DNA from: Caballeronia turbans
GTDB taxonomy: Bacteria > Pseudomonadota > Gammaproteobacteria > Burkholderiales > Burkholderiaceae
Length of the DNA: 64,000 bases
Reading direction: 5' to 3'
Assembly (NCBI GenBank): GCA_001544655.2
Contig: FCOD02000020.1
Location: 40,756-104,755, forward strand
The notes below the pieces were generated by a model that saw nothing but the letters and a program-made list of their open reading frames with translations, had not been told where the DNA came from and did no database searches. The position numbers and the translations under genes were made by a program. Shown in pieces: positions 10,025 to 21,924 of this stretch (positions are counted from its first letter, which is position 1; each line of letters begins with the position of its first letter).

Positions 10025-10888
10025 ATGATTCTTCGGAAAATCATCGGCGTCGTTTTGACGATCGCCATTTTCGCCGTCGCGCTCATCATCGGGCGCGTGC
10101 TCTGGGTGCATTACATGGATGAGCCGTGGACGCGCGATGGCCGCGTGCGCGCGGATGTCGTCAATGTCGCGCCGGATGTCTCGGGCGCGGTCGTGCAGTT
10201 GCCGGTTCGCGACAACCAGCTCGTGAAGAAAGGCGATCTCCTGATGGAGATCGATCCGTCGCACTATCAGATCGCGGTCGAGCAGGCGCAGGCGAACGTT
10301 GCGGCGCGCGCGGCCGAATTGCGCATGCGCCGTGCGGATGCCGCGCGCCGCGCCGATATGGACAGTCAGGTCGTGTCGAAGGAAGCGCGTGAAAACGCGA
10401 TGCAGACCGCATCGACCGCACAAGCGCAGTTGCAACAGGCGCAGGCCGCGCTCGATGCCGCGAAGCTCAATCTCGAACGCACGAAGGTGTTCTCGCCGGT
10501 CGATGGTTACGTGACGAACCTGAACGTGTTTCGCGGCGATTACGCGACGGCGGGCGCAGCCAAGCTTGCGATCGTCGACAGCCATTCGTTCTGGGTGTAC
10601 GGCTATTTCGAGGAAACGAAGCTGCCGCGTGTGCGCATCGGCGACAAGGCGTCGATTCGCCTGATGAGCGGCGGCGAGTTGAAGGGACATGTGGAGAGCA
10701 TTTCGCGCGGCATCTATGACCGCGACAATCCGCAAAGCCGCGAACTCCTCGCGGACGTGAACCCGACGTTCAACTGGGTGCGACTCGCGCAGCGCGTGCC
10801 GGTGCGCTTGCATATCGATGACGTGCCGCAGGGGGTGCTGCTGAGCGCGGGGACGACGTGTACGGTGGTGATTGCGCCGTCGAGTTGA
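10025..10888 (+). CDS. HlyD-family periplasmic adaptor (AaeA-like)
   Basis: 287 residues. One N-terminal transmembrane helix (IIGVVLTIAIFAVALIIGRV) is followed by a biotinyl-lipoyl half (VAPDVSGAVVQLPVRDNQLV), a short coiled-coil hairpin rich in Ala, Gln and Arg (residues about 85-150), and the beta-barrel half (TKVFSPVDGYVTNLNVFRGD; FEETKLPRVRIGDKASIRL). It bridges the FUSC pump and the NodT channel. It is the last gene of the operon and is followed by a strong bidirectional terminator. Confidence 0.93.
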   Translation: MILRKIIGVVLTIAIFAVALIIGRVLWVHYMDEPWTRDGRVRADVVNVAPDVSGAVVQLPVRDNQLVKKGDLLMEIDPSHYQIAVEQAQANVAARAAELRMRRADAARRADMDSQVVSKEARENAMQTASTAQAQLQQAQAALDAAKLNLERTKVFSPVDGYVTNLNVFRGDYATAGAAKLAIVDSHSFWVYGYFEETKLPRVRIGDKASIRLMSGGELKGHVESISRGIYDRDNPQSRELLADVNPTFNWVRLAQRVPVRLHIDDVPQGVLLSAGTTCTVVIAPSS

Positions 10889-10949
10889 GCGATTTTCCGT
10901 GCCATTCGCGATATGGTTTATGCGCTTTTGAGCCAGCCAGACGAACAAA

Positions 10950-10983
10950 AAGCCCGCTCCGGAATTCCCTGAGCGGGCTTCTT
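10950..10983. terminator. Bidirectional rho-independent terminator
   Basis: AAGCCCGCTC (10950-10959) and GAGCGGGCTT (10971-10980) form a perfect 10-bp stem with an 11-base loop, flanked by A-rich sequence on the left and a short T tract on the right. It lies between the convergent HlyD-like and argT-like genes, so it probably serves both. Confidence 0.8.
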
Positions 10984-11004
10984 GCATACAGCGTCGACGC
11001 CGCC

Positions 11005-11820
11005 TTACTTGAGCACGACCTTCACATCGAAATACTTCTGCGCGAAGCGCTCGATCGTCCCGTCGTCCTTCAATTCCTTCAACGCGCGATTGAGCGCTTC
11101 CTTGAGCGCCTTATCGTTCTTGCGCACACCGAAACCCACGCCGGAACCCAGCAGCTTGTCATCCGACACGGCAGGTCCCGCGAACGCGAAGCCCGCGCCC
11201 TGCGGCTGCTTCAGAAATCCCTTCGACGCAGCTTCGGCATCCTGGAACGCCGCATCCAGACGACCCGACGCCAGATCCGCATAGATCTGGTCCTGCGCCT
11301 GATACGACGCGACATCGATGCCCGCCGGCGCCCACTTCGCCTTCGCGTACGTCTCCTGGATCGAACCTTGCAGCACGCCCACGCGCTTGCCCTTCAGACC
11401 ATCGACGGTCGGCTGGATCGCGCTGCCCTTCTTCGCGATGAGCTGATTGGGGATCGTGTAGATCGGATCCGTGAAGTCGATGGCGACCTTGCGCTTGTCG
11501 GTGATCGTCATGTCCGAATTGATGCCGTCGAACTTGCGCGCCTGCAATGCGGGAATGAGGCCGTCGAACGAGTTCTCGACCCACACGCACTTCATCTTCA
11601 ACCTTGCGCACACCGCGTTGCCGATGTCGATATCGAAGCCCGTCAGCTCGCCGCTCGGCGACTTCGATTCGAACGGCGCGTAAGACGCTTCGACGCCGAA
11701 ACGCAGTTCCTTCATGTTATCGGCTGCTTGCGCGTTCAACGCGGCGATGCCCGTGACGATAGTGGCGCCCAGCACAGCGAACGCGGCGAACTTGCGACCG
11801 ACCAGATGCGATTTTTTCAA
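11005..11820 (-). CDS. argT: Periplasmic lysine/arginine/ornithine-type binding protein
   Basis: 271 residues from a TTG start at 11820, chosen because AAGGAG lies 7 bases upstream and no in-frame ATG gives a proper signal peptide. The signal is a Lys-rich n-region, a hydrophobic core (FAAFAVLGATIVTGIAAL) and cleavage at AQA-AD. The mature part is an SBP_bac_3 domain (LRFGVEASYAPFESKSP; TGFDIDIGNAVCARLKMKCVWV; GINSDMTITDKRKVAIDFT). It probably binds arginine, ornithine or lysine and delivers it to the HisQMP-like permease encoded 10 kb upstream on the same strand. It follows astE after a 177-bp gap that contains a possible separate operator. Confidence 0.9.
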   Translation of the reverse strand: MKKSHLVGRKFAAFAVLGATIVTGIAALNAQAADNMKELRFGVEASYAPFESKSPSGELTGFDIDIGNAVCARLKMKCVWVENSFDGLIPALQARKFDGINSDMTITDKRKVAIDFTDPIYTIPNQLIAKKGSAIQPTVDGLKGKRVGVLQGSIQETYAKAKWAPAGIDVASYQAQDQIYADLASGRLDAAFQDAEAASKGFLKQPQGAGFAFAGPAVSDDKLLGSGVGFGVRKNDKALKEALNRALKELKDDGTIERFAQKYFDVKVVLK

Positions 11821-11942
11821 CTTCCATCTCCTTCCATTGCGGTTCGATACGGGTGTCATGATGCGGCTTCGCACATCCGATGAAGCATTGCGGCACAAAA
11901 TTCCCCACTCGCATCCGACACCGGGGCGCGATTGTAGCGTGC

Positions 11943-11973
11943 ACGAATCCCGGGGGCTTCGGACGAATCCCGG
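11943..11973. repeat. Paired 11-bp direct repeats upstream of argT-like gene
   Basis: ACGAATCCCGG occurs at 11943-11953 and again at 11963-11973, exactly 20 bases apart (about two helical turns). The pair lies 123-153 bp upstream of the argT-like start, within the gap after astE. The spacing suggests same-face binding by a dimeric regulator. Function is unproven. Confidence 0.4.
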
Positions 11974-11997
11974 TAAGCGATTCGGCAGCCGATTGAC

Positions 11998-13014
11998 TCA
12001 ATCGAGAGAGGCGAGCGTCGAATCGGTCGTGTCGACGACCATCAGGCCGGCACGAAGCCCGGGCTTCACCTTCGGATTCGGAAACACGATGCGCTCTTCA
12101 TCGTGCGACACGCGATAGCGATAGTCGCCATCGTGCGCGAGCTCGGTGCCTGCGGGGAACGCGGTGAAGTTCGGCACATCGCTCGCGACATTCAGCACGA
12201 AGTGGTCGCTCTGCTTGTCGATCTGCGCGACGACCGTAAACACGCGCAACGGCGCATCCTCCGTTGGCCCCTCGCCCGCGATCAGGCGACGCAACGCCGC
12301 ATCCGATGCCGCGAAGCGCGCAAGCTCGTTCTGGCCGAACGGCCGCACTTTGCCCAGCTCCAGCGTGCACGCGAGCGCGCCTGCCTGCTCGGCCGTGAAA
12401 TGCGTGAAGGTGTTGCCCTTCTCGCGATGCAGAAGCACGGCCTGCAGACGCGCATCGCGCAGCCAGTCGAACATCGCGCGCGCGAGCGGCGCGCCCGTGT
12501 GCGGCAACAACGCGAACTGTTCGAACACCGATGCGCGGATCGCGGTATGCATGTCGATGTGCCACTTCGGATGCGCGGTCGCATCGAAGAAGTTCAGTGC
12601 GGCGCGTTCGAGTTCGCCGGCGCGCGGCGCTTCGCGGCTCGTTTCGAAACGCGCATGACGGCCGCTGAACAGGCGATTGAGGTCGTCGTCGAGATACCGG
12701 TCGCCCGCGCGCATCGCGCCGATGTTACCGAGCACGACCAGCACGCGCGCGGCGAGCGGCGCCCGGCCACGCGCGATATCCGCGACGAGCGAAGACAGCA
12801 TCTCGATCGGCGCGGTTTCATCGCCATGAATGCCCGCCGATACGAGCACGCTGTGCGTCGGTTCCTGGCCGGGTTCGAGCGATAACACCCCTTCGCCCTG
12901 CCACGTCCAGCGCACGCCCGAAGGCGCGGTTCCCACGTTCGCCGCGGGACGCCTGCCTTCGAGCGTGAAAGCAAGGAAGTCTTCGAGCAAGGGTGAATCA
13001 GCGCTGGAAGTCAT
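11998..13014 (-). CDS. astE: Succinylglutamate desuccinylase
   Basis: 338 residues from the ATG at 13014; an in-frame GTG at 13023 would add three. It belongs to the AstE/AspA zinc carboxypeptidase-like family. Zinc and catalytic motifs are visible as [15 protein letters not shown] (HxxE) and [10 protein letters not shown] (second His). It performs the last AST step, N-succinylglutamate to glutamate and succinate. It overlaps the end of astB by 17 bases, indicating tight coupling. Confidence 0.95.
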   Translation of the reverse strand: MTSSADSPLLEDFLAFTLEGRRPAANVGTAPSGVRWTWQGEGVLSLEPGQEPTHSVLVSAGIHGDETAPIEMLSSLVADIARGRAPLAARVLVVLGNIGAMRAGDRYLDDDLNRLFSGRHARFETSREAPRAGELERAALNFFDATAHPKWHIDMHTAIRASVFEQFALLPHTGAPLARAMFDWLRDARLQAVLLHREKGNTFTHFTAEQAGALACTLELGKVRPFGQNELARFAASDAALRRLIAGEGPTEDAPLRVFTVVAQIDKQSDHFVLNVASDVPNFTAFPAGTELAHDGDYRYRVSHDEERIVFPNPKVKPGLRAGLMVVDTTDSTLASLD

Positions 13015-14347
13015 AGACGGCACCGAGTCCGAGAATGGTCGTCAGTTCGTCGAGTGCCGCGCGCGATTCGGCGAGCAGCGTCGGATCGGCGAGATCGGCG
13101 GGCGCGAGACGGTCGCGATAGTGTCTGTCGATCCACGCATCGAGCTGTGTGAAGAGCGCGTCGTTCATCCATACACGCGCATTGACCGCGGCGCGCTCGG
13201 CATCGTTGAGCACGACACGCAGACGCAGGCAGGCCGGGCCGCCGCCGTTCTTCATGCTTTCGCGCAAATCGAAGACGAGCACTTCGTCGATGGGCGTTAC
13301 GCGCGACGCGAGCGAATCGAGATAAGCCGCCACGCGCGCGTTCTCGCGGCATTCCTGCGGCACGACGAGCAACTGCCTGCCATCCGCGCCAGACAGCAAC
13401 TGGCTGTTGAAGAGATACGACGAGACCGCGTCCTCCACGCTCACTTCGCTTTCCGGCACTTCGAGCGCGGTAAACGGCGTGCCGAGCGCCTCGAGCTTCG
13501 CGCGCAGTTCGTCGTAGACCTTGTGCTGATCGACGAACGCGCGCTCATGGCAAAAGAGCGTCGTGCGATTGCCGACCGCGATCACGTCGTTATGGAACAC
13601 GCCCGCGTCGATCACGCCGGGCGATTGCTGCGCAAACACGGTTGCACTATTGGACAGGCCATGCAGGCGCGCGACCGCGCGGCTCGCTTCGAGCGTCTGA
13701 CGCGCGGGATAGCGCTGCGGCTGCGGACCCTGTCCGTACTCGCTCTTGCCATACACGAAAAACTCGACGCCCTTGTCGCCGTACTCGCGAGCGAAGCGCG
13801 TATGGTTCGCCGCGCCTTCGTCGCCGAGTGCGGGCGTGCCGGGCAGCGCGTGATGGATGCGAAAGCGGGACTCATCGGCGAAGATCGCGCCGAGCGAGCG
13901 GCGTGTTTCGCCATGCTCGATCGCGCGATGTAGCTTGGCCGCGAGATTCGCGGGCGTGAAATGCACGCGGCCGTCTTCCGTGTCCGCCGACGGGCTCACG
14001 GTCGCAGCGTTCGCGGTCCACATCGCCGATGCCGAGCTTGCCGCGGCGAGCAGTTCGGGCGCTTCACGCGCGGCGCGGGCGATCACGCTCGCGTCGTCGC
14101 CGGAAAAGCCGACATCGCGCAACAGCCTGATCGACGGGCGTTCCAGCGGCGGCAGCACGCCCTGCTGGAAACCGAGATCCGCGAGCCGCTTCATCTTGCG
14201 CAAGCCCTGCTTCGCGGCGGCCTTCGGGTTCGCCACCGACTTCTCATTGCTGCGCGACGCGACGTTGCCGAACGAAAGTCCCGCGTAGTTGTGCGTCGGG
14301 CCGACCAGCCCGTCGAAGTTCGCCTCGTATGCTTTCGATGCCTGCAT
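12998..14347 (-). CDS. astB: N-succinylarginine dihydrolase
   Basis: 449 residues, the expected size. The start at 14347 is favoured over the ATG at 14353 because GGGAA then has proper spacing. Family motifs are [19 protein letters not shown] at the N-terminus and [16 protein letters not shown], which contains the catalytic Cys of E. coli AstB. The enzyme hydrolyses N2-succinylarginine to succinylornithine with release of two ammonia and CO2. It lies 15 bp after astD and overlaps astE. Confidence 0.96.
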   Translation of the reverse strand: MQASKAYEANFDGLVGPTHNYAGLSFGNVASRSNEKSVANPKAAAKQGLRKMKRLADLGFQQGVLPPLERPSIRLLRDVGFSGDDASVIARAAREAPELLAAASSASAMWTANAATVSPSADTEDGRVHFTPANLAAKLHRAIEHGETRRSLGAIFADESRFRIHHALPGTPALGDEGAANHTRFAREYGDKGVEFFVYGKSEYGQGPQPQRYPARQTLEASRAVARLHGLSNSATVFAQQSPGVIDAGVFHNDVIAVGNRTTLFCHERAFVDQHKVYDELRAKLEALGTPFTALEVPESEVSVEDAVSSYLFNSQLLSGADGRQLLVVPQECRENARVAAYLDSLASRVTPIDEVLVFDLRESMKNGGGPACLRLRVVLNDAERAAVNARVWMNDALFTQLDAWIDRHYRDRLAPADLADPTLLAESRAALDELTTILGLGAVYDFQR

Positions 14348-14362
14348 GGTCATTTCCCGTAC

Positions 14363-15847
<1,485 letters not shown>

Positions 15848-16879
15848 TCACTTCGCGCGCGGATAAGACGTCAGCACGCGCACGTTGTCGCCTTCCTTCA
15901 CGCGCAATGCGGCGGCTTCTTCCGCCGTCAGCACAAACGCGCCGTTCTCGACCGCGCCCGTCGTCGCGCCGCAGCGGAAGTCTTCGAGCAGCGTGTTCGA
16001 TACGAGGCTCTTCGCGTCGCTGTCCGTCTGCGTGCGATCGCCGATGCGCACGCGGGCGACCACGCTCTCACGCACGGTGCGCAAGTCTGTCGTATGGCAT
16101 TCGAGCACCGGGCCCGCATCGAAGATATCGACGTGGTTCTCGTAACGCAGCCCTTCCGCTTCGAGCATCTTGCGCGCGGGCGCCGTGTCCTTGTGCGTGA
16201 CGCCGACCGCGCGTTGCGCCGCATCCGGCAGCAAGTCGAGATACACCGGGTAGCGCGGCATCAACTCGGCGACGAAAGACTTCTTGCCGTGCGAGCTCAG
16301 GTAATCCGCTTCGTTGAAATCGATCTGATAGAAGTGCGAGCCGACCGCGTCCCAGAACGGCGACTCGCCGTTCTCGTCGAAGTGTCCGCGCAGTTCCGCG
16401 CACAGGCGCTGCGGAAAGCGATCCGTGAACTGCGCGATGAACATGAAGCGCGAGCGCGACAGCAAGCCGCCCACACCCGCCGTCCGATAACGCGGGCTCA
16501 GGAACAGCGAGCACACTTCCGCATAACCCGTCAGATCGTGCGAGATGTTGAGCAGCGACATGCGCGTCCATACGCCCATGTCCTTGCTCGCATGCACGAC
16601 CGTCGACACGCGATAGTTGTAGAACGGCTGCTCCAGCCCGACTTCCGTTTCGATGCCGCACACACCGGCGACATCGCCCGTCGCGGTGTCTTCCATCACG
16701 AAGAAGTAGCCCGCTTCGAAGGCCTGCGCCTCGCCGGCGAGCGTGCGGCGCGCACGTTCGACGCGTGCCGCGAGCGCGCCGCGATCCGGCTTGAACGTGG
16801 TGAGTCCGGGACCCGTTTCCTGGGCGAGCGCGACGAGCGCATCGACATCGCCCGGCTGCGTGCAACGCACGACGATCAT
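15848..16879 (-). CDS. aruG: Arginine N-succinyltransferase, beta subunit (AruG/AstA)
   Basis: 343 residues from the ATG at 16879, which overlaps the aruF stop (ATGA) and has GGGAG nearby. It is an AstA-family acyl-CoA N-acyltransferase: MIVVRCTQPGDVDALVALAQ, SLLNISHDLTGYAEVCSLFL, RSRFMFIAQFTDRFPQRLCAEL, WDAVGSHFYQIDFNEADYL and HVDIFDAGPVLECHTTDLRT. With AruF it should form the heteromeric succinyltransferase of the first AST step (succinyl-CoA plus arginine, and ornithine in Pseudomonas). Confidence 0.93.
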   Translation of the reverse strand: MIVVRCTQPGDVDALVALAQETGPGLTTFKPDRGALAARVERARRTLAGEAQAFEAGYFFVMEDTATGDVAGVCGIETEVGLEQPFYNYRVSTVVHASKDMGVWTRMSLLNISHDLTGYAEVCSLFLSPRYRTAGVGGLLSRSRFMFIAQFTDRFPQRLCAELRGHFDENGESPFWDAVGSHFYQIDFNEADYLSSHGKKSFVAELMPRYPVYLDLLPDAAQRAVGVTHKDTAPARKMLEAEGLRYENHVDIFDAGPVLECHTTDLRTVRESVVARVRIGDRTQTDSDAKSLVSNTLLEDFRCGATTGAVENGAFVLTAEEAAALRVKEGDNVRVLTSYPRAK

Positions 16880-17925
16880 TGCAATTCTCCCGATGCCTGA
16901 TGCAACGGCACGCAACGCACCGTGTCCTTGTCCTCCACGCCGAGCGCGGCGCGCGCGGCGGCGGTCAATGCGGCGCCGTCGGCGCGCGTTCCCGCCAGTC
17001 CGGCGACGATGCAGCGGAACTCATGCGCCCCGCCTGCGGCGACGATATACGGCGCGCCGCTTTCGGATGCGCCCTCGCGCACCGTGCGCAGCTCGCTCGA
17101 ACTCGCCGATGCGCTCTTGCCGACGGCGATGGTGAGCACCGGGCCCGCATCGAAGATATCGACGAAACGATCCGGCTCGAAGCCTTCTTCGAGATGGATG
17201 TCGTAAGCGAGCAGCGTGCCTTCGTTCGGCTCGCCGAGCACGCGCTGCGCTTCGCCTGGCAGCAAAGGCACATAGAGCGGATAGCTCGGCATCACTTCCG
17301 CGATGAACGTGCGGCTGCGTCCGCCCGATTCCGCTTCCACCTGCTCGAAGTCGCGACCGAAGAACTTGCGGCCCACCGCATCCCAGAATGGCGAGGCGCC
17401 GGTGTCGTCGGTGACGCCGAGCATCAGCGAAAAGACTTCGCTCGAGAAGCGCTTGCGGTTCGCCGCGATGTAGATCATGCGTGCGCGCGACAGCAGATGT
17501 GCCGCCGCTTCGTTCGCTTCGTTGCGCAGCGACGGATCGATGTAGAAACCCGTCAGACGGCTCTTGCCCGTCAGTTCGTGCGACATCGTGAGCGCGTGGA
17601 TCTTGCGGTTCACCTTGAGCTCGCGCGACGCGTGAATCAGCGCGTCGTTGCGAAACGCGTAGAACGGCTCGGAATACCCCGCCGACGCGACGATGCTCGA
17701 CGTGCCGAGCAGCCGGCCCGTTTGCGCATCTTCGAGCACGAAGAGATAGAACTCCTCGCCGGGGAATTCGACTTCGGCGCGAAACGAGTCTTCCGACAAC
17801 GCGACGCGCGTTTCGAGCGCGCGCCGGTCGCGCGGCAGCGAGTGCAGCACGGGAAGCGCTGCGCGCGCCATCCGTTCGAGCTCGTCGAGATCGGAGAGTC
17901 TTGCGGGACGAACGAATAGCATCAT
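16876..17925 (-). CDS. aruF: Arginine/ornithine N-succinyltransferase, alpha subunit (AruF)
   Basis: 349 residues, paralogous to the next gene. Shared motifs include FVRPARLSDLDELERMARAA, GTSSIVASAGYSEPFYAFRN, ALTMSHELTGKSRLTGFYID, WDAVGRKFFGRDFEQVEA and FVDIFDAGPVLTIAVG. It is the alpha-type subunit, as in the AruFG pair of Pseudomonas aeruginosa. An ATGATG start follows AGGA. It lies 13 bp after astC and overlaps aruG by four bases. Confidence 0.93.
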   Translation of the reverse strand: MMLFVRPARLSDLDELERMARAALPVLHSLPRDRRALETRVALSEDSFRAEVEFPGEEFYLFVLEDAQTGRLLGTSSIVASAGYSEPFYAFRNDALIHASRELKVNRKIHALTMSHELTGKSRLTGFYIDPSLRNEANEAAAHLLSRARMIYIAANRKRFSSEVFSLMLGVTDDTGASPFWDAVGRKFFGRDFEQVEAESGGRSRTFIAEVMPSYPLYVPLLPGEAQRVLGEPNEGTLLAYDIHLEEGFEPDRFVDIFDAGPVLTIAVGKSASASSSELRTVREGASESGAPYIVAAGGAHEFRCIVAGLAGTRADGAALTAAARAALGVEDKDTVRCVPLHQASGELQ

Positions 17926-17938
17926 CGGGTCCTGTTGA

Positions 17939-19165
17939 TCACTTGACGGCCGCGGTGCCGACGACCTGCTCGATCGCCTTGCCGATGCGCGCGAAGCCCT
18001 CGTCGAGATCGGCCATCGGCATGATGAGCGACGGCGCGAAGCGCAGCACGTTCGGCCCGGCGATCAGCATGATGACGCCGTTCGCCGCCGCCGCATTGAG
18101 CACGTCCTTCGCGCGGTCCTTGTATGCGTCGTTCAGCTCCGCGCCGATCAGGAGACCGCGTCCGCGAATCTCCTTGAACATGCCGAAGCGCTCGTTGAGA
18201 CGCTCCAGATGCGTTTTGATCGCGCGGCTGCGCTCGTTCACGCCTTCGAGCAGCTTCGGATCGCTGATGAGCTCGACGACCTTCTCCGCGATCGACGCGC
18301 CGAGCGGATTGCCGCCATACGTCGTGCCGTGGACGCCGACCTTGAAATGCGCGGCGATCTCGCTGGTCGTGAGCATCACGCCGATGGGGAAGCCGTTGCC
18401 CAGCGCCTTCGCGCTCGTGAGGATGTCGGGCGTCACGCCGTACTGCATGTACGCGTAGAACGTGCCCGTGCGGCCGACGCCCGTCTGCACTTCATCGAAA
18501 ATGAGCAGCGCACCGTGCTTGTCGCACGCTTCGCGCAGGCCCTTCAGGAACGCGGGATCGGCGGGCAGCACGCCGCCTTCGCCCTGCACCGGTTCGACGA
18601 TGACCGCGCACGTCTTCGGGCCGATGGCTTCGAGCGCCTTTGGCAGATCGTTGTACGGCAGATGACGGATACCCTGCGGCTGCGGGCCGAAGCCTTCGGC
18701 GTACTTCGGCTGGCCGCCGACGCTCACCGTGAAAAACGTGCGGCCGTGGAACGACTGCGTAAACGAGATGATCTCGATCTTGTCCTCGCCGTGATTGTCG
18801 ATCGCATAGCGGCGCGCGAGCTTGAGCGCCGCTTCGTTCGCTTCCGCGCCCGAGTTCGCGAAGAACGCGCGATCGGCGAAGGTCAGATCGGTCAGGCGTT
18901 TCGCGAGGCGCAACACCGGCGCATTGGTGTAGCCGTTGCCGATATGCCAGAGCTTTTCGCCCTGCTCGTGCAGCACTTTCAGTAATTCGGGATGACCGTG
19001 GCCCAGCGCCGTTACCGCGATGCCGCCGGCGAAATCGACATAATCGCGGCCTTCGGTGTCCCATACGCGCGAGCCGCGGCCCCGGTCGGGCACGAAATTG
19101 GCCGGTGCGAATACCGGGACCATTACTTCGTCGAATGTACCGCGATTCACTGTGATGTCGGTCAT
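17939..19165 (-). CDS. astC: Succinylornithine/acetylornithine aminotransferase
   Basis: 408 residues from the ATG at 19165, preceded by GAGGAG. It is a class III PLP-dependent aminotransferase: [66 protein letters not shown] and [13 protein letters not shown] (PLP-binding Lys). It transaminates N-succinylornithine with 2-oxoglutarate, the third AST step, and may also act in arginine synthesis. It is the first enzyme gene of the block, 131 bp downstream of the AraC-type regulator. Confidence 0.95.
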   Translation of the reverse strand: MTDITVNRGTFDEVMVPVFAPANFVPDRGRGSRVWDTEGRDYVDFAGGIAVTALGHGHPELLKVLHEQGEKLWHIGNGYTNAPVLRLAKRLTDLTFADRAFFANSGAEANEAALKLARRYAIDNHGEDKIEIISFTQSFHGRTFFTVSVGGQPKYAEGFGPQPQGIRHLPYNDLPKALEAIGPKTCAVIVEPVQGEGGVLPADPAFLKGLREACDKHGALLIFDEVQTGVGRTGTFYAYMQYGVTPDILTSAKALGNGFPIGVMLTTSEIAAHFKVGVHGTTYGGNPLGASIAEKVVELISDPKLLEGVNERSRAIKTHLERLNERFGMFKEIRGRGLLIGAELNDAYKDRAKDVLNAAAANGVIMLIAGPNVLRFAPSLIMPMADLDEGFARIGKAIEQVVGTAAVK

Positions 19166-19296
19166 GAGCCACTCCTCGTCAGGTTCGTGCATCGGTGTCA
19201 GCACCGGTTCTTGGCAATCAGCTTCGATATTAGGCAATCGCGCGCGTTCCGTCTTGCGCGTTCGCGACATGCTTCGATGGGGTTTTTTCGCAGCCT

Positions 19297-20319
19297 TCAG
19301 GCGGGTTCGGGCGGCTCGATCAGCGCGCCGCCGCGCGGCTCGTCGATGGCGCCGCCGCGCTGCTTTTCGATCCAGTTGCGGCGCTCCTCGCGCGGCGTCA
19401 CGCCGAAGCGGTCGCGGTACGCATTGGAGAAATGCGCCGCCGAGGAAAAGCCGCACGCGAGGCTGATCTGCACCACGGATTTGCTCGTGCGCTGCAACTG
19501 CGTGCGCGCTTTCGTGAGGCGCAGGTTGAGGTAGTACTTCGAGGGCATTGCGCCGAGGTACTGGCGAAAGAGCCGCTCGAGCTGCCGCCGCGAAATGCCG
19601 ACGAGACTCGCGATTTCATCGGTGGCGAGCGGATCTTCGATGTTCGCTTCCATCAGTTGCAGCGCATCGTTCAGGCGCGGGTGACGCTCGCCCGGCGCGG
19701 TGACGAACGGGATGCGCTGACGCTCCGTGCCCGCGCGCAAGGTGCCGATGCCGAGCGAATCCGCGATGCGCTCCGCGAGATCCGGGCCGTGATCGCGCGC
19801 AATCATCGCGAGCATGAAGTCGATGCTCGCCTGGCCGCCGGAACATGTGGCGCGGTCGCGGTCGATTTCGAAAATCTGCTGACTGACGATCGCGCGCTCG
19901 AACTGCTCGGTGAATTGCTGATACGTTTCCCAGTTCACCGCGACGCGGTATTGCGCGAGCTGGCCGGCCATCGCGAGCCACCATACGCCGTGATGAATGC
20001 CGGTGACGAGCGGCGTGCGCGGCGCGACGCGCGCGAGGCTCGCGAGAAAGAGGCGGTAGTCGGCGAACTGCTGATAGCGCTCCGACACGACGATGAGCCA
20101 GTCGCAACGCACCGCGTCGTTGAATGCGCAATCGGCCGGGAGTTGCGCACCGCCCGAAAGCGGCACGGGCCGGCCGTCCCAGGAACAGATGCGCCATTCG
20201 TAGAGACGATGGCCGTCGATCTCGTTGGCGAGAGAGAGACAGTCGATGATCGTGCCGATGCCGCTCATCGACATCGGCGGGAGCGCGACGATCGCAACCT
20301 GCAGCGGCGCGCCTGCCAC
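19297..20319 (-). CDS. GlxA/ArgR-type AraC-family regulator
   Basis: 340 residues from a GTG directly adjoining the hisP stop. Residues about 8-185 are a DJ-1/PfpI-like sensor ([39 protein letters not shown]). Residues about 225-320 are an AraC double helix-turn-helix ([40 protein letters not shown]). In P. aeruginosa an AraC-type ArgR controls aot and aru operons, and the position between transporter and ast genes here suggests the same job. This protein is unrelated to E. coli ArgR. Confidence 0.9.
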   Translation of the reverse strand: MAGAPLQVAIVALPPMSMSGIGTIIDCLSLANEIDGHRLYEWRICSWDGRPVPLSGGAQLPADCAFNDAVRCDWLIVVSERYQQFADYRLFLASLARVAPRTPLVTGIHHGVWWLAMAGQLAQYRVAVNWETYQQFTEQFERAIVSQQIFEIDRDRATCSGGQASIDFMLAMIARDHGPDLAERIADSLGIGTLRAGTERQRIPFVTAPGERHPRLNDALQLMEANIEDPLATDEIASLVGISRRQLERLFRQYLGAMPSKYYLNLRLTKARTQLQRTSKSVVQISLACGFSSAAHFSNAYRDRFGVTPREERRNWIEKQRGGAIDEPRGGALIEPPEPA

Positions 20320-20320
20320 G

Positions 20321-21148
20321 TTATTTCAGGCTGCCCGACAGGAACTGCCGAAGACGCTCGCTCTTTGGGACGCTCAGCACTTCCGCAGGCGCGCCCTCTT
20401 CTTCCGTGCGCCCCTGATGCAGGAACATCACGTGGTTCGACACGTTGCGCGCAAAGCCCATCTCGTGCGTGACGACGATCATCGTGCGGCCTTCCTCGGC
20501 GAGCTTCTGCATCACCTTCAGCACTTCGCCGACGAGTTCGGGATCGAGCGCGGACGTGGGTTCGTCGAAGAGCATGACATCGGGATGCATCGCGAGCGCG
20601 CGCGCAATCGCGACGCGCTGCTGCTGCCCGCCCGACAAGTGCGACGGATACTGCTTCTCGACGCGCGGCGGCAGGCCCACTTTCTCCAGATACGTGCGCG
20701 CACGATCCTCCGCTTCCTTCTTCGACACGCCGAGCACGTGGATCGGCGCTTCCATCACGTTCTCGATGGCCGTCATGTGCGACCAGAGATTGAAATGCTG
20801 AAACACCATCGCGAGCTTGGTGCGCACGCGCTGCAACTGCTTGTGATCCGCGACTTCGAGATTGCCGGCGCGGTCGGCCTTCGTGCGCACGGTTTCCCCA
20901 TCGACGATGATTTGCCCCGCGTTCGGCCGCTCGAGAAAGTTGATGCAGCGCAAAAACGTGCTCTTGCCCGAGCCGCTCGCGCCGATGATGCTGATGACAT
21001 CGCCGGCGCGAGCGGCGAGCGAGACGCCCTTCAACACTTCGTTGTCGCCGTAGCGCTTGTGAATGTCCTCGGCGACGAGCTTGGTCGCGACGTCTTTGGC
21101 GGTTGGCTCCAACGCTTTCTCCTCGGGTGATGACAGGGACTGATGCAT
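20321..21148 (-). CDS. hisP: Basic amino-acid ABC transporter ATPase (HisP/AotP-like)
   Basis: 275 residues. Walker A is [13 protein letters not shown] (near residue 57), followed by a Q-loop region ([17 protein letters not shown]), the signature [15 protein letters not shown], Walker [15 protein letters not shown] and H-loop VVTHEMGFA. It belongs to the polar amino-acid uptake subfamily (HisP, ArtP, GlnQ), with an unusual roughly 25-residue N-terminal extension. It energises uptake by HisQ/HisM with the ArgT-like binding protein. It is 18 bp after hisM. Confidence 0.93.
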   Translation of the reverse strand: MHQSLSSPEEKALEPTAKDVATKLVAEDIHKRYGDNEVLKGVSLAARAGDVISIIGASGSGKSTFLRCINFLERPNAGQIIVDGETVRTKADRAGNLEVADHKQLQRVRTKLAMVFQHFNLWSHMTAIENVMEAPIHVLGVSKKEAEDRARTYLEKVGLPPRVEKQYPSHLSGGQQQRVAIARALAMHPDVMLFDEPTSALDPELVGEVLKVMQKLAEEGRTMIVVTHEMGFARNVSNHVMFLHQGRTEEEGAPAEVLSVPKSERLRQFLSGSLK

Positions 21149-21166
21149 GGTTTCGAATTCTACCGC

Positions 21167-21901
21167 TCAGGCACGCCGCGCCCCATGCGCCGGGCCCGCC
21201 GGCCGCAGGTACGCGAGCCAGTGCCGCTCCGCGCGCCGGAATGCCGCGACGAGCGCGAACGAGATCGCCACGTAGAGGAGCGCCGCGATGCCGAACGATT
21301 CGAACGATTGATAGGTGGCCGAATTCGCATCGCGCGCGACCTTCAGGATGTCCGGCACGGTCGCCGTGAACGCGACGGTGGTCGCGTGCAGCATCAGAAT
21401 CACTTCGTTGCTGTACAAAGGCAAGGCGCGGCGCAACGCCGACGGCAGGATCACGCGTCGATACATCGTGAACGTGCTCATGCCGTAGGCGCGCGCGGCT
21501 TCGACTTCGCCGTGCGGAATTGCGCGGATCGCGCCGGCGAAGATTTCGGTCGTGTAGGCGCAGGTGTTCAGCGCGAACGCGAGAATCGCGCAGTTGAAGC
21601 CGCTGCGAAAGAACGCTTCGAGCAAGGATTGCGTGCGCACGAATTCCAGGCTGTACATGCCCGTGTAGAGCAGCAGCAGTTGCACGTAGAGCGGCGTGCC
21701 GCGGAACACGTAGGTGTAGATGCGCACGGGTGTCGAGAGCCAGCGGTTGCGCGACACCCGCGCGCAGGCGAGCGGCACCGCCGCGCAGAAGCCGAGCGCG
21801 ATCGACGTCGCGAGCAGCCATAACGTGACGACGAGGCCCGACGCGCGCATGCCGTCGGAGTACAGGAACGGGCGCCAGTATTCGGCGAAGATCTGGATCA
21901 T
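21167..21901 (-). CDS. hisM: Basic amino-acid ABC transporter permease (HisM-like)
   Basis: 244 residues with about five hydrophobic helices. The EAA loop of the HisMQ family is RAYGMSTFTMYRRVILPSAL. Other family features are VRIYTYVFRGTPLYVQLLLLY and CAYTTEIFAGAIRAIPHGEVE. It is the second membrane subunit of the heterodimeric permease, 23 bp after hisQ. Confidence 0.92.
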   Translation of the reverse strand: MIQIFAEYWRPFLYSDGMRASGLVVTLWLLATSIALGFCAAVPLACARVSRNRWLSTPVRIYTYVFRGTPLYVQLLLLYTGMYSLEFVRTQSLLEAFFRSGFNCAILAFALNTCAYTTEIFAGAIRAIPHGEVEAARAYGMSTFTMYRRVILPSALRRALPLYSNEVILMLHATTVAFTATVPDILKVARDANSATYQSFESFGIAALLYVAISFALVAAFRRAERHWLAYLRPAGPAHGARRA

Positions 21902-21924
21902 GGCTTGTCGCTCGCTAGCAGAGA

